Positions 9,242 through 17,691 of a DNA stretch of 64,000 nucleotides are shown here, piece by piece. The stretch is from Promicromonospora thailandica (lineage in GTDB: Bacteria > Actinomycetota > Actinomycetes > Actinomycetales > Cellulomonadaceae). The stretch covers positions 1-64,000 of the forward strand of contig NZ_JAMTCS010000006.1 in NCBI RefSeq assembly GCF_024171955.1, given 5' to 3'. The notes below the pieces were generated by a model. The model saw nothing but the letters and a program-made list of their open reading frames with translations, searched no databases and was not told the DNA's origin. Made by a program: the position numbers and the translations under genes. Every line of letters starts with the position of its first letter. Position 1 is the stretch's first letter.

Positions 9242-9928
9242 CTACACCGGCCCGAACCGGTAGCCGAAGCCCCGCACGGTCTGGATGAGCACCGGGCGCG
9301 CCGGGTCGGGCTCGATCTTCGCGCGCAGCCGTTGCACGCCGTTGTCCACCAGGCGCGAGTCGCCGAGGTAGCTGTGCTCCCACACCGACTCCAGCAGCTG
9401 CTGCCGGCTCAGCACCTGGCCCGGCGAGGCCGAGAGCTCCAGCAGCAGCCGCAGCTCCGTGGGCGTCATCGCCACGGGGCGACCCGCGCGGGTCACCGTC
9501 ATGGCGGCGCGGTCGAGCACCAGGTCGCCCCACGCCGTCGTCCGCCCCGCGGCCGCGGACGCCGCGGGTGCCGCGCGCCGCAGCACGGCCCGGATGCGCG
9601 CGTCCACGACGCGCGGCTCCACCGGCTTGACCACGTAGTCGTCCGCGCCCGCCTCCAGCCCGCTCACGACGTCGACGTCGTCACCGCGCGCGGTGAGCAT
9701 CACGATGGGAACCGTCCCGGCGCCGCGGATCCGGCGGCAGACCTCGAAGCCGTCCATGCCCGGCAGCATCAGGTCGAGCAGCACGAGCTCCGCCGCGTGC
9801 TCCCGGTGCAGCCGGAGACCCTCCTCGCCGCTGGCGGCGGCCGCGACGTCGTGCCCGTACCTGCCGAGCGCCGTGCCCAGGCCGACCCGGACGGCATGGT
9901 CGTCCTCGATCAGCAGGATGCGCGACAT
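9242..9928 (-). CDS. OmpR/PhoB-family response regulator
   Basis: The 228-residue regulator has a receiver domain (acidic pocket EDD near the N-terminus, phospho-acceptor in VLLDLMLPGMDG, Lys in VVKPVEP) and a C-terminal winged helix (LTPTEL-type start, then RLVDNGVQRLRAKI and TVRGFGYRF). It is the first gene of the minus-strand operon. The start at ATG 9928 gives the canonical MSRILLIEDDHAVR. A phased direct repeat upstream (9977-9996) is a candidate binding site, placing both this operon and the divergent deacetylase under its potential control. Confidence 0.92.
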   Translation of the reverse strand: MSRILLIEDDHAVRVGLGTALGRYGHDVAAAASGEEGLRLHREHAAELVLLDLMLPGMDGFEVCRRIRGAGTVPIVMLTARGDDVDVVSGLEAGADDYVVKPVEPRVVDARIRAVLRRAAPAASAAAGRTTAWGDLVLDRAAMTVTRAGRPVAMTPTELRLLLELSASPGQVLSRQQLLESVWEHSYLGDSRLVDNGVQRLRAKIEPDPARPVLIQTVRGFGYRFGPV

Positions 9929-9976
9929 GGCTCCAGTATCGAGGAGCCGCCCACGCCGTCCACCGCTCCCCGCGGC

Positions 9977-9996
9977 GTTGCGACACGGTTGCGACA
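9977..9996. promoter_or_regulatory. Candidate response-regulator site (11-bp phased direct repeat)
   Basis: GTTGCGACA occurs at 9977-9985 and again at 9988-9996, an 11-bp repeat period. This is the usual spacing for tandem OmpR/PhoB-family monomers, and it lies between the divergent response regulator and deacetylase genes. Confidence 0.5.
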
Positions 9997-10040
9997 TCCC
10001 GGCGACCGGTCCGGGACGTGCGCGCCCGAGCGTGGGGCGC

Positions 10041-10709
10041 ATGAACCGCACACGACGACTCCTGACCGCCGCCACCCTGCTCCTGGCCGTCTCCCTCGGC
10101 GCGGCGGGCTGCGCGGCGGACGGCGCCCTCGGCCCTGCCGCGGCGGCCGCCGAGCGCAAGGTCCTGTACCTGACGTTCGACGACGGCCCCGGGGACGAGA
10201 CCGTCGAGATCCTGGACCTGCTGCGCGAGCACGACGCCAAGGCCGTCTTCTTCGCACTCGGCCAGAACCTGGCCCGGCACACCGACCTCGGCCGCCGGAT
10301 CGTGGCCGAGGGGCACGCCCTGGCCAACCACACGTGGGGGCACGCCGACCTCACCGGCCTGGACGACGACGACCGTGCGCAACAGCTCGACCCCACGGCC
10401 GCGCTGCTGCGCCGGCTCGGCTCCGAGAGCCCCTGCGTCCGGCCGCCGTACGGCGCCACCGACGACGTCCTGGCCGCGCAGCTCGACGCGCGCGGGGAGC
10501 AGCAGGTGCTCTGGACCGTCGACCCCGCCGACTGGTCCCGGCCGGGCGCCCGGGCCGTCGCCGCCCGGCTGCTCGACGCACCCTCCGGCGCCGTCGTCCT
10601 GCTGCACGACGGCGGCGGCGACCGCACGCAGACGGTCGACGCCCTCCGCGAGGCCCTGCCGCGTCTCGCGGCGCGGGGCTACACCTTCGACGTGGTCCCG
10701 GGATGCTGA
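10041..10709 (+). CDS. Exported polysaccharide deacetylase (NodB/CE4 fold)
   Basis: The 222-residue protein begins with a signal peptide ending in a lipobox-like GAAGC (about residue 20). The CE4 motifs are complete: TFDDGP (metal and base), NHTWGH (zinc His pair), RPPYGA and LLHDGGGDR. It probably removes acetyl groups from peptidoglycan or another cell-envelope glycan outside the membrane. Its last codons overlap the start of the acyltransferase gene by 7 bp, so deacetylation and acylation of envelope polymers are coupled in one operon. Confidence 0.9.
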   Translation: MNRTRRLLTAATLLLAVSLGAAGCAADGALGPAAAAAERKVLYLTFDDGPGDETVEILDLLREHDAKAVFFALGQNLARHTDLGRRIVAEGHALANHTWGHADLTGLDDDDRAQQLDPTAALLRRLGSESPCVRPPYGATDDVLAAQLDARGEQQVLWTVDPADWSRPGARAVAARLLDAPSGAVVLLHDGGGDRTQTVDALREALPRLAARGYTFDVVPGC

Positions 10710-12631
10710 CCGTGGACACCGCCCGGGAAACCACCCGGGAAACCACCCGGGAAACCACCCGGCTGCCCGCGCTCGACGGCCTGCGTGGCCTGGCGATCCT
10801 CGGGGTGCTGCTGTTCCACGCCGGGCACCTCGGCGGCGGGTTCCTCGGCGTCGACCTGTTCTTCGCCCTGTCCGGCTACCTGATCACCGACCTGCTGCTC
10901 CGCGAGGCCCGGGGCACCGGCACCGTGTCGCTCACCGCGTTCTGGGGCCGGCGGGTCCGCCGCCTGCTGCCCGCGCTCGCCGTCCTGCTCGTCGGTGGAA
11001 CGCTGCTCGCCGCGGCCTCCGGCGACGACGACCTGTGGCGGTCGGCGCTGTCGGACGGACCCTGGGCCCAGGCCAACCTGGTCAACTGGCACCTGCTCGG
11101 CGAGAACGCAGGCTACTGGGCCGGTCACGGCGCCGAGCGGCCGTTCGGGCACCTGTGGAGCATCGCCGTCGAGGAGCAGTTCTACCTCGTCTGGCCGCTG
11201 GTCGTGCTCCTCCTCGTGCGGCGGGCGCACCGCGCCGGGACCCCCTCGGCCGAGGCCTGGGTCGCCGGGGTCGCGGGGCTCGTGTCCCTCGTCTCGCTCG
11301 CCCTCATGGTGCTGCTCACCGACCCCGCCGACACCACCCGCGTCTACACCGGCACCGACACCCGCGCGTTCTCCCTCGTGCTCGGCGCGCTCGTCGCCAC
11401 GGCCCCGGTCCGGCAGGCCATGGACCGGGCGCTGGACCGGCTCCCCGCCCGGCAGGCGGGCGGGGTCCTGACCGGGCTCGCCGCCGCCCTCGCGGCACTC
11501 TGGTGGGCCGCCGACGGCGAGTCGACCCCGTGGCTGTTCCAGGGCGGCCTGTTCGCCCACTCCCTGGGCGCGGCGCTGCTCGTCGCGGCGGTGGCCGTGC
11601 ACGGCGTCCGCGCCCCCGGCGGCCTCGTCGTCCGCGGGCTCGCCGCGCGGCCGCTGCGCGCACTGGGCCTGGTGTCCTACAGCCTCTACCTGTGGCACTG
11701 GCCCGTCTACCTGCTGCTGACCGAGGACCGGCTCGGCCTGTCCGGCTGGCCCCGCACCGCCGTCCTGGTCACGGTCTCGGTGGCGCTCGCGGCCCTGTCC
11801 ACGTACCTCGTCGAGAACCCGGTGCGGTACCGCGCGCGCTGGGCACGGGGCCGGTCCGGCCTCCTCGCGACGGTCGCGGTGACGCTGGCCGTGGCCCTGT
11901 TCTGGGTGGCGGCACCCCGGCCCCCGGCGGCGGACGTCGACGCGGGTGCGCTGGGGTCGGACGCGCCGCCGTCCGCGGCCGGTCCCTCCCCGCTGTCGGA
12001 CGTGCTGCTCCTGGGCGACTCCGTCGCGGCGGGCGAGGCGCTGCCGCTCGACGCCGCCCTGGCGGCCGCGGGCGTGACCCTGGAGTCGCGGGCGGCGGAC
12101 GGCGGCGGGGGCGTCGTCGGGCCGCTGGCCGAGGCGACGTGGGCCGACCTGCCGGGGGCCGTCGCCGCGGCAGGGCCGGACGTGATCGTCTACCAGCTCA
12201 CGACCTACGACTGGGGTACGGAGCAGGAGCAGCGAGCGGGCTACGAGCGTCTGGTGCGCACGGCGTCGGGTGCCGGGGCCGACCTCGTGCTCGTCCCGTC
12301 CCCGCCGATCCGGCCCGACGACTTCTACGCGCCGCACCTGGGCGAGCTCGACCGTGCCGAGCGCGTCGCCCGCGAGGTGGCCGCCGCCTCGGCCGGCCGC
12401 GCCTTGTACCTCGACAGCGCCCCGGTCTGGGGCGACACGTACCGGCGCGTGCGGGACGGGCTGCCGGACCGCAGCAGCGACGGCATCCACACCTGCCCGC
12501 AGGGTGCGGCCCGGTTCGCCGCCTGGCTCGTGGACGAGCTGGCCCGGCGGTACCCCGGGTTCACGCCCGCAGACCCGGCGGAGTGGACCGACGCCGGCTG
12601 GGCCGCCGACGCCCGGTTCACGGGCTGCTGA
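10703..12631 (+). CDS. OafA/YrhL-type membrane acyltransferase with SGNH domain
   Basis: The 642-residue protein has an acyltransferase-3 membrane domain (about residues 20-400; motifs ALDGLRGLAILGVLLFH, FFALSGYLITDLL, FGHLWSIAVEEQFYLVWP, SYSLYLWHWP) and an extracytoplasmic SGNH hydrolase-like domain (GDSVAAGE near residue 435 and DGIHTCPQG near 595). This architecture O-acetylates peptidoglycan or surface glycans. The N-terminus contains three ETTR repeats encoded by a 12-bp tandem repeat (10722-10762). ATG 10703 overlaps the deacetylase stop. It converges closely with rarD. Confidence 0.92.
   Translation: MLTVDTARETTRETTRETTRLPALDGLRGLAILGVLLFHAGHLGGGFLGVDLFFALSGYLITDLLLREARGTGTVSLTAFWGRRVRRLLPALAVLLVGGTLLAAASGDDDLWRSALSDGPWAQANLVNWHLLGENAGYWAGHGAERPFGHLWSIAVEEQFYLVWPLVVLLLVRRAHRAGTPSAEAWVAGVAGLVSLVSLALMVLLTDPADTTRVYTGTDTRAFSLVLGALVATAPVRQAMDRALDRLPARQAGGVLTGLAAALAALWWAADGESTPWLFQGGLFAHSLGAALLVAAVAVHGVRAPGGLVVRGLAARPLRALGLVSYSLYLWHWPVYLLLTEDRLGLSGWPRTAVLVTVSVALAALSTYLVENPVRYRARWARGRSGLLATVAVTLAVALFWVAAPRPPAADVDAGALGSDAPPSAAGPSPLSDVLLLGDSVAAGEALPLDAALAAAGVTLESRAADGGGGVVGPLAEATWADLPGAVAAAGPDVIVYQLTTYDWGTEQEQRAGYERLVRTASGAGADLVLVPSPPIRPDDFYAPHLGELDRAERVAREVAAASAGRALYLDSAPVWGDTYRRVRDGLPDRSSDGIHTCPQGAARFAAWLVDELARRYPGFTPADPAEWTDAGWAADARFTGC
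10722..10762 (+). repeat. 12-bp tandem repeat (3.4 copies) in coding sequence
   Basis: Unit CCCGGGAAACCA is repeated exactly at 10722, 10734 and 10746, plus 5 nt. It encodes tandem RETT/ETTR tetrapeptides just before the first membrane helix of the acyltransferase. The unit is a multiple of three, so copy-number change keeps the frame. Confidence 0.95.
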
Positions 12632-12647
12632 CCCGGGGGCGCCGTGC

Positions 12648-13550
12648 TCAGGCCAGGCCGGGGCGCGGCGCCCTGCGGGCCCGCCGCACGCCGTCCACCG
12701 TGAGCAGCACGAGCGCGACCCACACGAGCACGAACCCGGCCCACCGGGCCGGCGGCATGTGCTCGTGGAAGACCACCAGCCCCACGACGAACTGCAGGGC
12801 GGGCGCCAGGTACTGCAGCATCCCCACGACGGACAGGGGCAGCCGCCGCGCGGCGGCGCCGAACAGGAGGAGGGGCAGCGCGGTGACGACGCCCGCCGAC
12901 ATGAGCAGCAGCACGTGCCCGGTGCCGTGCCCCGTGAACGTGCCCGCGCTGCCCAGGAACGCCAGGTAGGCGACGGCGACGGGCGTGGCGACCGCCGTCT
13001 CGACCGCGAGACCGGGCAGTGCGGTGACCGTGCGGCCCACGCGGTTCTTCACGAGCCCGTAGAGGCCGAACGACAGCGCGAGGCACAGCGAGATCCACGG
13101 CAGCCCGCCCAGCCCGGTGGACAGCACGACGACGGCGGCGCCACCGAACCCGATGGCCAGCCACTGCACGGGGCTCAGCCGCTCGCGCAGCACGAGCACG
13201 CCGAGCAGCACCGTCACGATGGGGTTGATGAAGTAGCCGAGGGCGGCGTCGAGCACGCGGTCGGACAGGACGGCGTACACGTACACCACCCAGTTCACGA
13301 TGATGAGGGCGGCGGCGACGCAGAACGTGCCCAGGATCCGGGGGGTGCGCAGCGCGGTCACGAAGTCGCCGAGCTGACGCAGCGCGACGAGGGCGATCAG
13401 GCAGAAGACGAGGCTCCACACGATGCGGTGCGCCACGATCTCCAGCGGGCCCGCCGGCTCCAGCAGGGGGAAGAACAGGGGCATGGCGCCCCAGAGCACG
13501 TAGGCGCCGACGCCCAGGGGGAGGCCCCAGCGATCCTGTTGTTGTGTCAC
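12648..13550 (-). CDS. rarD: RarD-type EamA/DMT permease
   Basis: The 300-residue protein has ten predicted membrane helices in two EamA repeats, with the RarD-typical start GVGAYVLWGAMPLFFPLL and NWVVYVYAV. It is a putative inner-membrane metabolite or drug permease of unknown substrate. The start is taken as GTG 13550, because TATCGT (a TANNNT -10 box) ends 6 nt upstream and no Shine-Dalgarno is seen, which suggests a leaderless transcript. An upstream in-frame ATG (13667) would run into the tRNA-Tyr promoter region. Confidence 0.88.
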   Translation of the reverse strand: MTQQQDRWGLPLGVGAYVLWGAMPLFFPLLEPAGPLEIVAHRIVWSLVFCLIALVALRQLGDFVTALRTPRILGTFCVAAALIIVNWVVYVYAVLSDRVLDAALGYFINPIVTVLLGVLVLRERLSPVQWLAIGFGGAAVVVLSTGLGGLPWISLCLALSFGLYGLVKNRVGRTVTALPGLAVETAVATPVAVAYLAFLGSAGTFTGHGTGHVLLLMSAGVVTALPLLLFGAAARRLPLSVVGMLQYLAPALQFVVGLVVFHEHMPPARWAGFVLVWVALVLLTVDGVRRARRAPRPGLA

Positions 13551-13674
13551 TGCGTCACGATAGGTCGCGCGCGCTCCCGCGGGCCCCGCGGGCGCTGTGG
13601 GGCTCGTCACCTGGCGGGGGTGCTTTTCGATTTCTCGCAGGCGCCGTCGGGGGGATATGGTTGGCACCGTTCAC

Positions 13675-13756
13675 GGCTGGTTGCCCGAGCGGCCAAAGGG
13701 ATCTGACTGTAAATCAGACGGCTCAGCCTTCGGGGGTTCGAATCCCTCACCAGCCA
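13675..13756 (+). tRNA. tRNA-Tyr (GTA)
   Basis: The acceptor GGCTGGT pairs with ACCAGCC, and the anticodon loop CTGTAAA gives GTA. The long variable arm is as expected for tRNA-Tyr. The T-loop is GGTTCGAATCC-like. CCA is not encoded. A TATGGT -10 box lies at 13656-13661. Confidence 0.97.
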
Positions 13757-13767
13757 CGTGAAGCACC

Positions 13768-13802
13768 GAAGGGCCCGTCCGGCAGCACCGGACGGGCCCT
13801 TC
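13768..13802 (+). terminator. Terminator of tRNA-Tyr
   Basis: A perfect 15-bp stem (13768-13782 with 13788-13802) with a 5-nt loop CAGCA starts 11 nt after the tRNA. Confidence 0.8.
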
Positions 13803-13885
13803 GTCGTCGGCCCGTCGGGCCCGCGAGCGGGCCGTGCCGGGGCCTCCGAAAGGGCCCGGGACCGGGTCCGGAGGGCGCGCGGCGC

Positions 13886-13933
13886 ACCTCACACCCGATT
13901 CGATTTCACGCCAGGCCGGAGGGCATGTAGAGT
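13886..13933 (+). promoter_or_regulatory. tRNA-Thr promoter with shared upstream box
   Basis: The promoter is a -35-like TTCACG (13905-13910), a 17-bp spacer and -10 TAGAGT (13928-13933), 9 nt before tRNA-Thr. The 17-mer ACCTCACACCCGATTCG at 13886-13902 directly upstream recurs exactly at 53897-53913 before the rpsL promoter. Confidence 0.7.
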
Positions 13934-13942
13934 CTTCCTCGC

Positions 13943-14015
13943 GCCCCGATAGCTCAGTCGGCAGAGCATCTCCATGGTAAGGAGAAGGTCAAGGGTTCGA
14001 TTCCCTTTCGGGGCT
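13943..14015 (+). tRNA. tRNA-Thr (GGT)
   Basis: The acceptor GCCCCGA pairs with TCGGGGC, and the anticodon loop ATGGTAA between TCTCC and GGAGA gives GGT. The gene is 73 nt with discriminator T and no encoded CCA. Confidence 0.97.
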
Positions 14016-14067
14016 CTGTGATCGACGCGGGGTCGTCCTTCGGGCGGCCTCGCGTTGAGTCACGCGC

Positions 14068-14144
14068 GGCGGGGTAGCTCAGCTGGTCAGAGCGCACGAC
14101 TCATAATCGTGAGGTCGCGGGTTCGAGCCCCGCCCTCGCTACCA
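14068..14144 (+). tRNA. tRNA-Met (CAT), elongator type
   Basis: The anticodon loop CTCATAA between CACGA and TCGTG gives CAT. The anticodon stem lacks the three G-C pairs of the initiator, so it is elongator tRNA-Met. The acceptor GGCGGGG pairs with CCTCGCT using two G-T pairs. The terminal CCA is encoded at 14142-14144. Confidence 0.95.
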
Positions 14145-14156
14145 AGCAAGTACACC

Positions 14157-14179
14157 CGTCCGGCGTTCCGTGCCGGACG
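14157..14179 (+). terminator. Hairpin after tRNA-Met
   Basis: An 8-bp stem (14157-14164 with 14172-14179) and a 7-nt loop lie between tRNA-Met and rpmG. It may be a weak terminator or a processing signal, since there is no T tract. Confidence 0.4.
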
Positions 14180-14227
14180 ACGAGAAGACACATGGCGCCT
14201 CCCTCTCGAGGCGCGGAGGTGAGAGCC

Positions 14228-14398
14228 ATGGCAAGCAAGAGCGCGGACGTCCGCCCGAAGATCACGCTGGCATGCGTGGACTGCAAGGAGCGGAACTACA
14301 TCACCAAGAAGAACCGCCGCAACGACCCCGACCGTCTCGAGCTGGCGAAGTTCTGCCCGCGCTGCGGCAAGCACACGTCGCACCGCGAGACCCGCTGA
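14228..14398 (+). CDS. rpmG: 50S ribosomal protein L33
   Basis: The 56-residue large-subunit protein retains both zinc-knuckle pairs, CVDC and CPRC, so it is the zinc-binding (C+) paralogue. ATG 14228 has GGAGG 7 nt upstream. A hairpin (GCGCCTC with GAGGCGC, 14195-14214) ends just before this Shine-Dalgarno and might influence translation. The following genes are a HadAB-like dehydratase pair, the conserved actinobacterial rpmG-hadA-hadB arrangement. Confidence 0.97.
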   Translation: MASKSADVRPKITLACVDCKERNYITKKNRRNDPDRLELAKFCPRCGKHTSHRETR

Positions 14399-14422
14399 GT
14401 CTCGTAGCGAGCTCACACCGAC

Positions 14423-14908
14423 GTGGCGAACGCTGACTTCGAGGGCCGGGTCTACCCGGCCGACGCCCCCTACTCCGTAGGCCGCGAGAAGATCCGCGAG
14501 TTCGCCGTCGCCGTCGGTGCCACCCACCCCGCGCACCACGATCTCGTGGCGGCGCGGGGTCTGGGCTATCCGGACCTTGTCGCACCGCCGACGTTCGCCG
14601 TCGTCGTCGCGCAGCGCACCGAGGCGCAGTACGTCCGCGACCCCGAGGCCGCGATCGACTTCTCCCGCGTGGTCCACGCGGACGAGCGCTTCACGCACCA
14701 CCGCCCGATCGTCGCCGGCGACGAGCTCACGACGGTGCTGCACGTGGACCGCATCGTCTCCCGCGGGGCCATCAGCATGGTGACCACGCGCTGCGAGATC
14801 TACGCGATGCCGCAGCACGTCGAGGTGCCGTCGCCCGAGGCGGAGACCCCCGGCGAGCACGTCGCCACCGTCACGTCCACGCTCGCGATCCGAGGTGAGG
14901 ACGCATGA
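14423..14908 (+). CDS. MaoC-like (R)-3-hydroxyacyl dehydratase, HadA-type subunit
   Basis: The 161-residue protein belongs to the FAS1-like/MaoC N-terminal dehydratase family (former UPF0336). Its hot-dog fold pattern includes YSVGREKIREFAVAVGATHP and HADERFTHHRPIVAGDELTT. In mycobacteria HadA forms a heterodimer with HadB and supplies the non-catalytic, substrate-binding hot dog. It starts at GTG 14423, 24 nt after rpmG, and overlaps hadB by 4 bp (ATGA), which implies equimolar synthesis. Confidence 0.88.
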   Translation: MANADFEGRVYPADAPYSVGREKIREFAVAVGATHPAHHDLVAARGLGYPDLVAPPTFAVVVAQRTEAQYVRDPEAAIDFSRVVHADERFTHHRPIVAGDELTTVLHVDRIVSRGAISMVTTRCEIYAMPQHVEVPSPEAETPGEHVATVTSTLAIRGEDA

Positions 14909-15327
14909 CCCGCCCCGACCTCGCGGCCCTGTCCGTCGGCGACGTGATCGGCCAGCGCACCGTCACCTTCGACCGCGCCGCCCTGGTTCGCTACGCCGGC
15001 GCCAGCGGCGACCTCAACCCGATCCACTGGAACGACCGGTTCGCCCAGGAGGCGGGCCTGCCGGGCGTCATCGCGCACGGGATGCTCACCATGGGCACCG
15101 TCGTCGGCCTGGTCACCGAGTGGGCGGGCGACCCGGGCGCCGTCGTCGACTACCAGACGCGGTTCACCAAGCCCGTCGAGGTGCCGAACCCGGGGGTCGC
15201 GACCATCGACGTGACGGCCACGATCGGTGCCGTCGACGCCGAGGCGGGCACCGCCCGCGTGGACCTCGCCGTCACGGTGGACGGCGCCAAGGTGCTGGGC
15301 CGCGCCCAGGCCCAGGTGCGGCTCTGA
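14905..15327 (+). CDS. MaoC-like (R)-3-hydroxyacyl dehydratase, HadB-type catalytic subunit
   Basis: The 140-residue hot-dog protein has the hydratase-2 motif YAGASGDLNPIHWNDRFA (catalytic Asp and His, about residues 30-47) and the overhanging segment PGVIAHGMLTMG. With its upstream partner it would dehydrate (R)-3-hydroxyacyl thioesters in fatty-acid elongation. Its start overlaps the HadA stop. No HadC follows, so mycolate-type specialisation is not indicated. Confidence 0.9.
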   Translation: MTRPDLAALSVGDVIGQRTVTFDRAALVRYAGASGDLNPIHWNDRFAQEAGLPGVIAHGMLTMGTVVGLVTEWAGDPGAVVDYQTRFTKPVEVPNPGVATIDVTATIGAVDAEAGTARVDLAVTVDGAKVLGRAQAQVRL

Positions 15328-15445
15328 CGTCCGCGCCGACCTGACGCGTCCGGAGCAATTCACCCCGGGGTCTTCTCACGGCGTGCCTGATCGGGTGTGA
15401 TGCTCTCGTCCGGTTTTTCGCCCGGCACGACGAGAGGATCTTTTC

Positions 15446-17686
15446 GTGACGTCACGACGACGTGTCACAGCCCTGGCCACGATGGCCGGGGTGCTCCTTC
15501 CGCTCATCCCCCTGTCGGCCGCGGCCGCGCCCCCGGCCGCGTCGTCCGGGGCGGCCGCCGGTGACGAGACCGTCGCCTGTGCCCCGGTGCTGGCCGCCGG
15601 GTCGCTCGACGAGTCGTTCGCCGCGGCGGCCGAGGCCACCGGGGTTCCGGCGGACCTGCTCAAGGCCGTCTCCTACCTGGAGTCCCGCTGGGACCAGCAC
15701 GCCGGCCAGGCCAGTGCCGACGGTGGCTACGGGGTGTTCAACCTCGCGGGTGGCGCCGAGCCGGGGCACGCGCACGGCCACGGCCTGCCGCTGTCCGCGG
15801 TGACCGACAAGGACGGCCCGGCCCGCGAGGGCACCTCCGAGCTGGCTCGCGCGGCGGCCCTGACCGGCCTGAGCGAGCACGCCCTCACCACCGACGCGCA
15901 GGCGAACGTGTGCGGTGGCGCGGCCCTGCTCGCGGCCTACCAGGACCAGGCGGTGCGCGACGGCGCCGCTGCCGGCACCGCGGACCTCACCGCCTGGAAG
16001 GACGCCGTCTCCCGCATGAGCGACATCGAGGGTTTCGCGGCCGGCGTCTACCGGACGCTGCGTGACGGCGCGGGTGCCACCACGCCCGCCGACGGCGCGG
16101 TGATCCTGGCGGGCAACCACGACGTCGTCGTGCCGCAGGATGGTAGGACGAGCGACCCGGCGGCCGACTGCCCGGCCGAGCTCGGGTGCGAGTGGCTGCC
16201 CGCCCCGTACCAGAAGGGCTCGCCGGACCTCCCGGACGGCACCGGCGACTACGGCAACCACGACCAGGCCGACCGCACGGGCGAGGGCGGCCCGAGCCTC
16301 GACTACATCCTGATCCACGACACCGAGACGGCCTACCAGCCCAGCGTGAACCTGGTGCAGGACCCGACCTACCTGGCCTGGAACTACACGCTGCGGTCGG
16401 CCGACGGGCACGTGGCGAACCACCTGGACCCGGCCGACGTCGGCTGGCACGCCGGCAACTGGTACCTCAACATGCACTCGATCGGCCTGGAGCACGAGGG
16501 CTGGGCGGGCACGGGCACCTGGTTCACCGAGGCGATGTACCGGTCGTCGGCGGCGCTGGTGCGGTACCTCGCGGCGAAGCACGACATCCCGCTCGACCGG
16601 GCGCACGTCATCGGCCACGACCAGGTCCCGGGCATCCTGCCCGGCTACACGAAGAACGTGCACTGGGACCCGGGCCCGTACTGGGACTGGGACCACTACT
16701 TCGAGCTGCTGGGCGCGCCCATCGGCGGCGGGCTGGAGGCGACGACGGACGTCGCGCCGGGTGACGTCGTCGAGGTGCGCACGGGCTACGCCGACAACCC
16801 GAACGTGGTGACGGGCTGCGAGGAGGCCTCGCCGGGCTCGGGCGACTGCGTCGAGGGCGCGGGCACCAACTTCCGGTACCTCTACCAGGAGCCGTCCGCC
16901 GACGCGCCGCTGGCCAAGGACCCGGGCTGGAAGCCGGACGGCTCCGCCGGCACCACGTACGCGAGCGACGTGAGCGCACGCGTGCAGTCGGGGCACAAGC
17001 TCGTCGTCGACCAGGTCGAGGGTGACTGGCTGGGCGTGTGGTGGGCCGGTTCGCTGGCCTGGCTGCACAACCCGGCCGGGCGCCCGGTCGTGGTGCCGGC
17101 CACGGCGAAGACCGTCACCGTGGCGGGCGACGGCCCCGCCCCGGTCTACGGCCGCGCGTACCCGGAGACCGCCGCCTATGCGGCCCACCCGGACGTGCCG
17201 GTGCAGGAGGTCACGCCCATCGAGTACACGGTCGGTGCGGGCCAGGCCTACGCCGTGGCGGACGACCACGTCCCCTCCGACTACTACCGGGCCGCCACGT
17301 TCGACGGGTCGGGCCCGGGCGACCGCACGGTGGTCCGTGGCGAGGACGTCTACTACCAGCTCTGGCTCGCGCACCGGTACGTGTACGTCCGGGCGGCCGA
17401 CGTCGAGCTGCACGACCCGGTCGTGGCGGACGTGACGGGTCCGTCGGTCACCGGTGAGGCCCGGCCGGGCCGCGTCCTGACGGCGCATCCTGGCACCTAC
17501 CTGCCGGGCGACGTCGACGTGACCTACCGCTGGCTGCGCGACGGCGAGCCGGTGCGCCACGCGACCGGCCGCCGCTACCTGGTGACGGGCCGCGACCGCG
17601 GTGCCGACCTCCAGGTCGAGGTCACGGTGTCGGCCCCGGCCCACACCCCGGCCACCCACGTCTCGCCCCCGCTCCGAGTCCGCTGA
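15446..17686 (+). CDS. Secreted muralytic enzyme: lysozyme-like plus N-acetylmuramoyl-L-alanine amidase domains
   Basis: The 746-residue protein has a Sec signal peptide (about residues 1-30). Residues 50-210 look like a lytic transglycosylase fold: LLKAVSYLESRWD with Glu79 as the likely acid, GGYGVFNL, then DAQANVCGGAALLAAY. Residues 285-425 are an amidase_2/PGRP domain with zinc-ligand His291 (ILIHDTET) and His406 in NVHWDPGPYWDWD. SH3-like and Ig-like segments follow. It would cleave both glycan and stem peptide of peptidoglycan outside the cell. GTG start; the exact first codon is uncertain. It ends 5 bp before a palindromic element. Confidence 0.88.
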   Translation: MTSRRRVTALATMAGVLLPLIPLSAAAAPPAASSGAAAGDETVACAPVLAAGSLDESFAAAAEATGVPADLLKAVSYLESRWDQHAGQASADGGYGVFNLAGGAEPGHAHGHGLPLSAVTDKDGPAREGTSELARAAALTGLSEHALTTDAQANVCGGAALLAAYQDQAVRDGAAAGTADLTAWKDAVSRMSDIEGFAAGVYRTLRDGAGATTPADGAVILAGNHDVVVPQDGRTSDPAADCPAELGCEWLPAPYQKGSPDLPDGTGDYGNHDQADRTGEGGPSLDYILIHDTETAYQPSVNLVQDPTYLAWNYTLRSADGHVANHLDPADVGWHAGNWYLNMHSIGLEHEGWAGTGTWFTEAMYRSSAALVRYLAAKHDIPLDRAHVIGHDQVPGILPGYTKNVHWDPGPYWDWDHYFELLGAPIGGGLEATTDVAPGDVVEVRTGYADNPNVVTGCEEASPGSGDCVEGAGTNFRYLYQEPSADAPLAKDPGWKPDGSAGTTYASDVSARVQSGHKLVVDQVEGDWLGVWWAGSLAWLHNPAGRPVVVPATAKTVTVAGDGPAPVYGRAYPETAAYAAHPDVPVQEVTPIEYTVGAGQAYAVADDHVPSDYYRAATFDGSGPGDRTVVRGEDVYYQLWLAHRYVYVRAADVELHDPVVADVTGPSVTGEARPGRVLTAHPGTYLPGDVDVTYRWLRDGEPVRHATGRRYLVTGRDRGADLQVEVTVSAPAHTPATHVSPPLRVR

Positions 17687-17691
17687 CCACC

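Noticed and set aside
9929-10627. Long N-terminal extension of the response regulator on the minus strand
   Set aside because: It is antisense to the deacetylase gene, and the canonical receiver start MSRILLIEDD is at 9928.
15446-17686. The amidase as a prophage endolysin
   Set aside because: It has its own Sec signal peptide and there are no holin or phage structural genes nearby.
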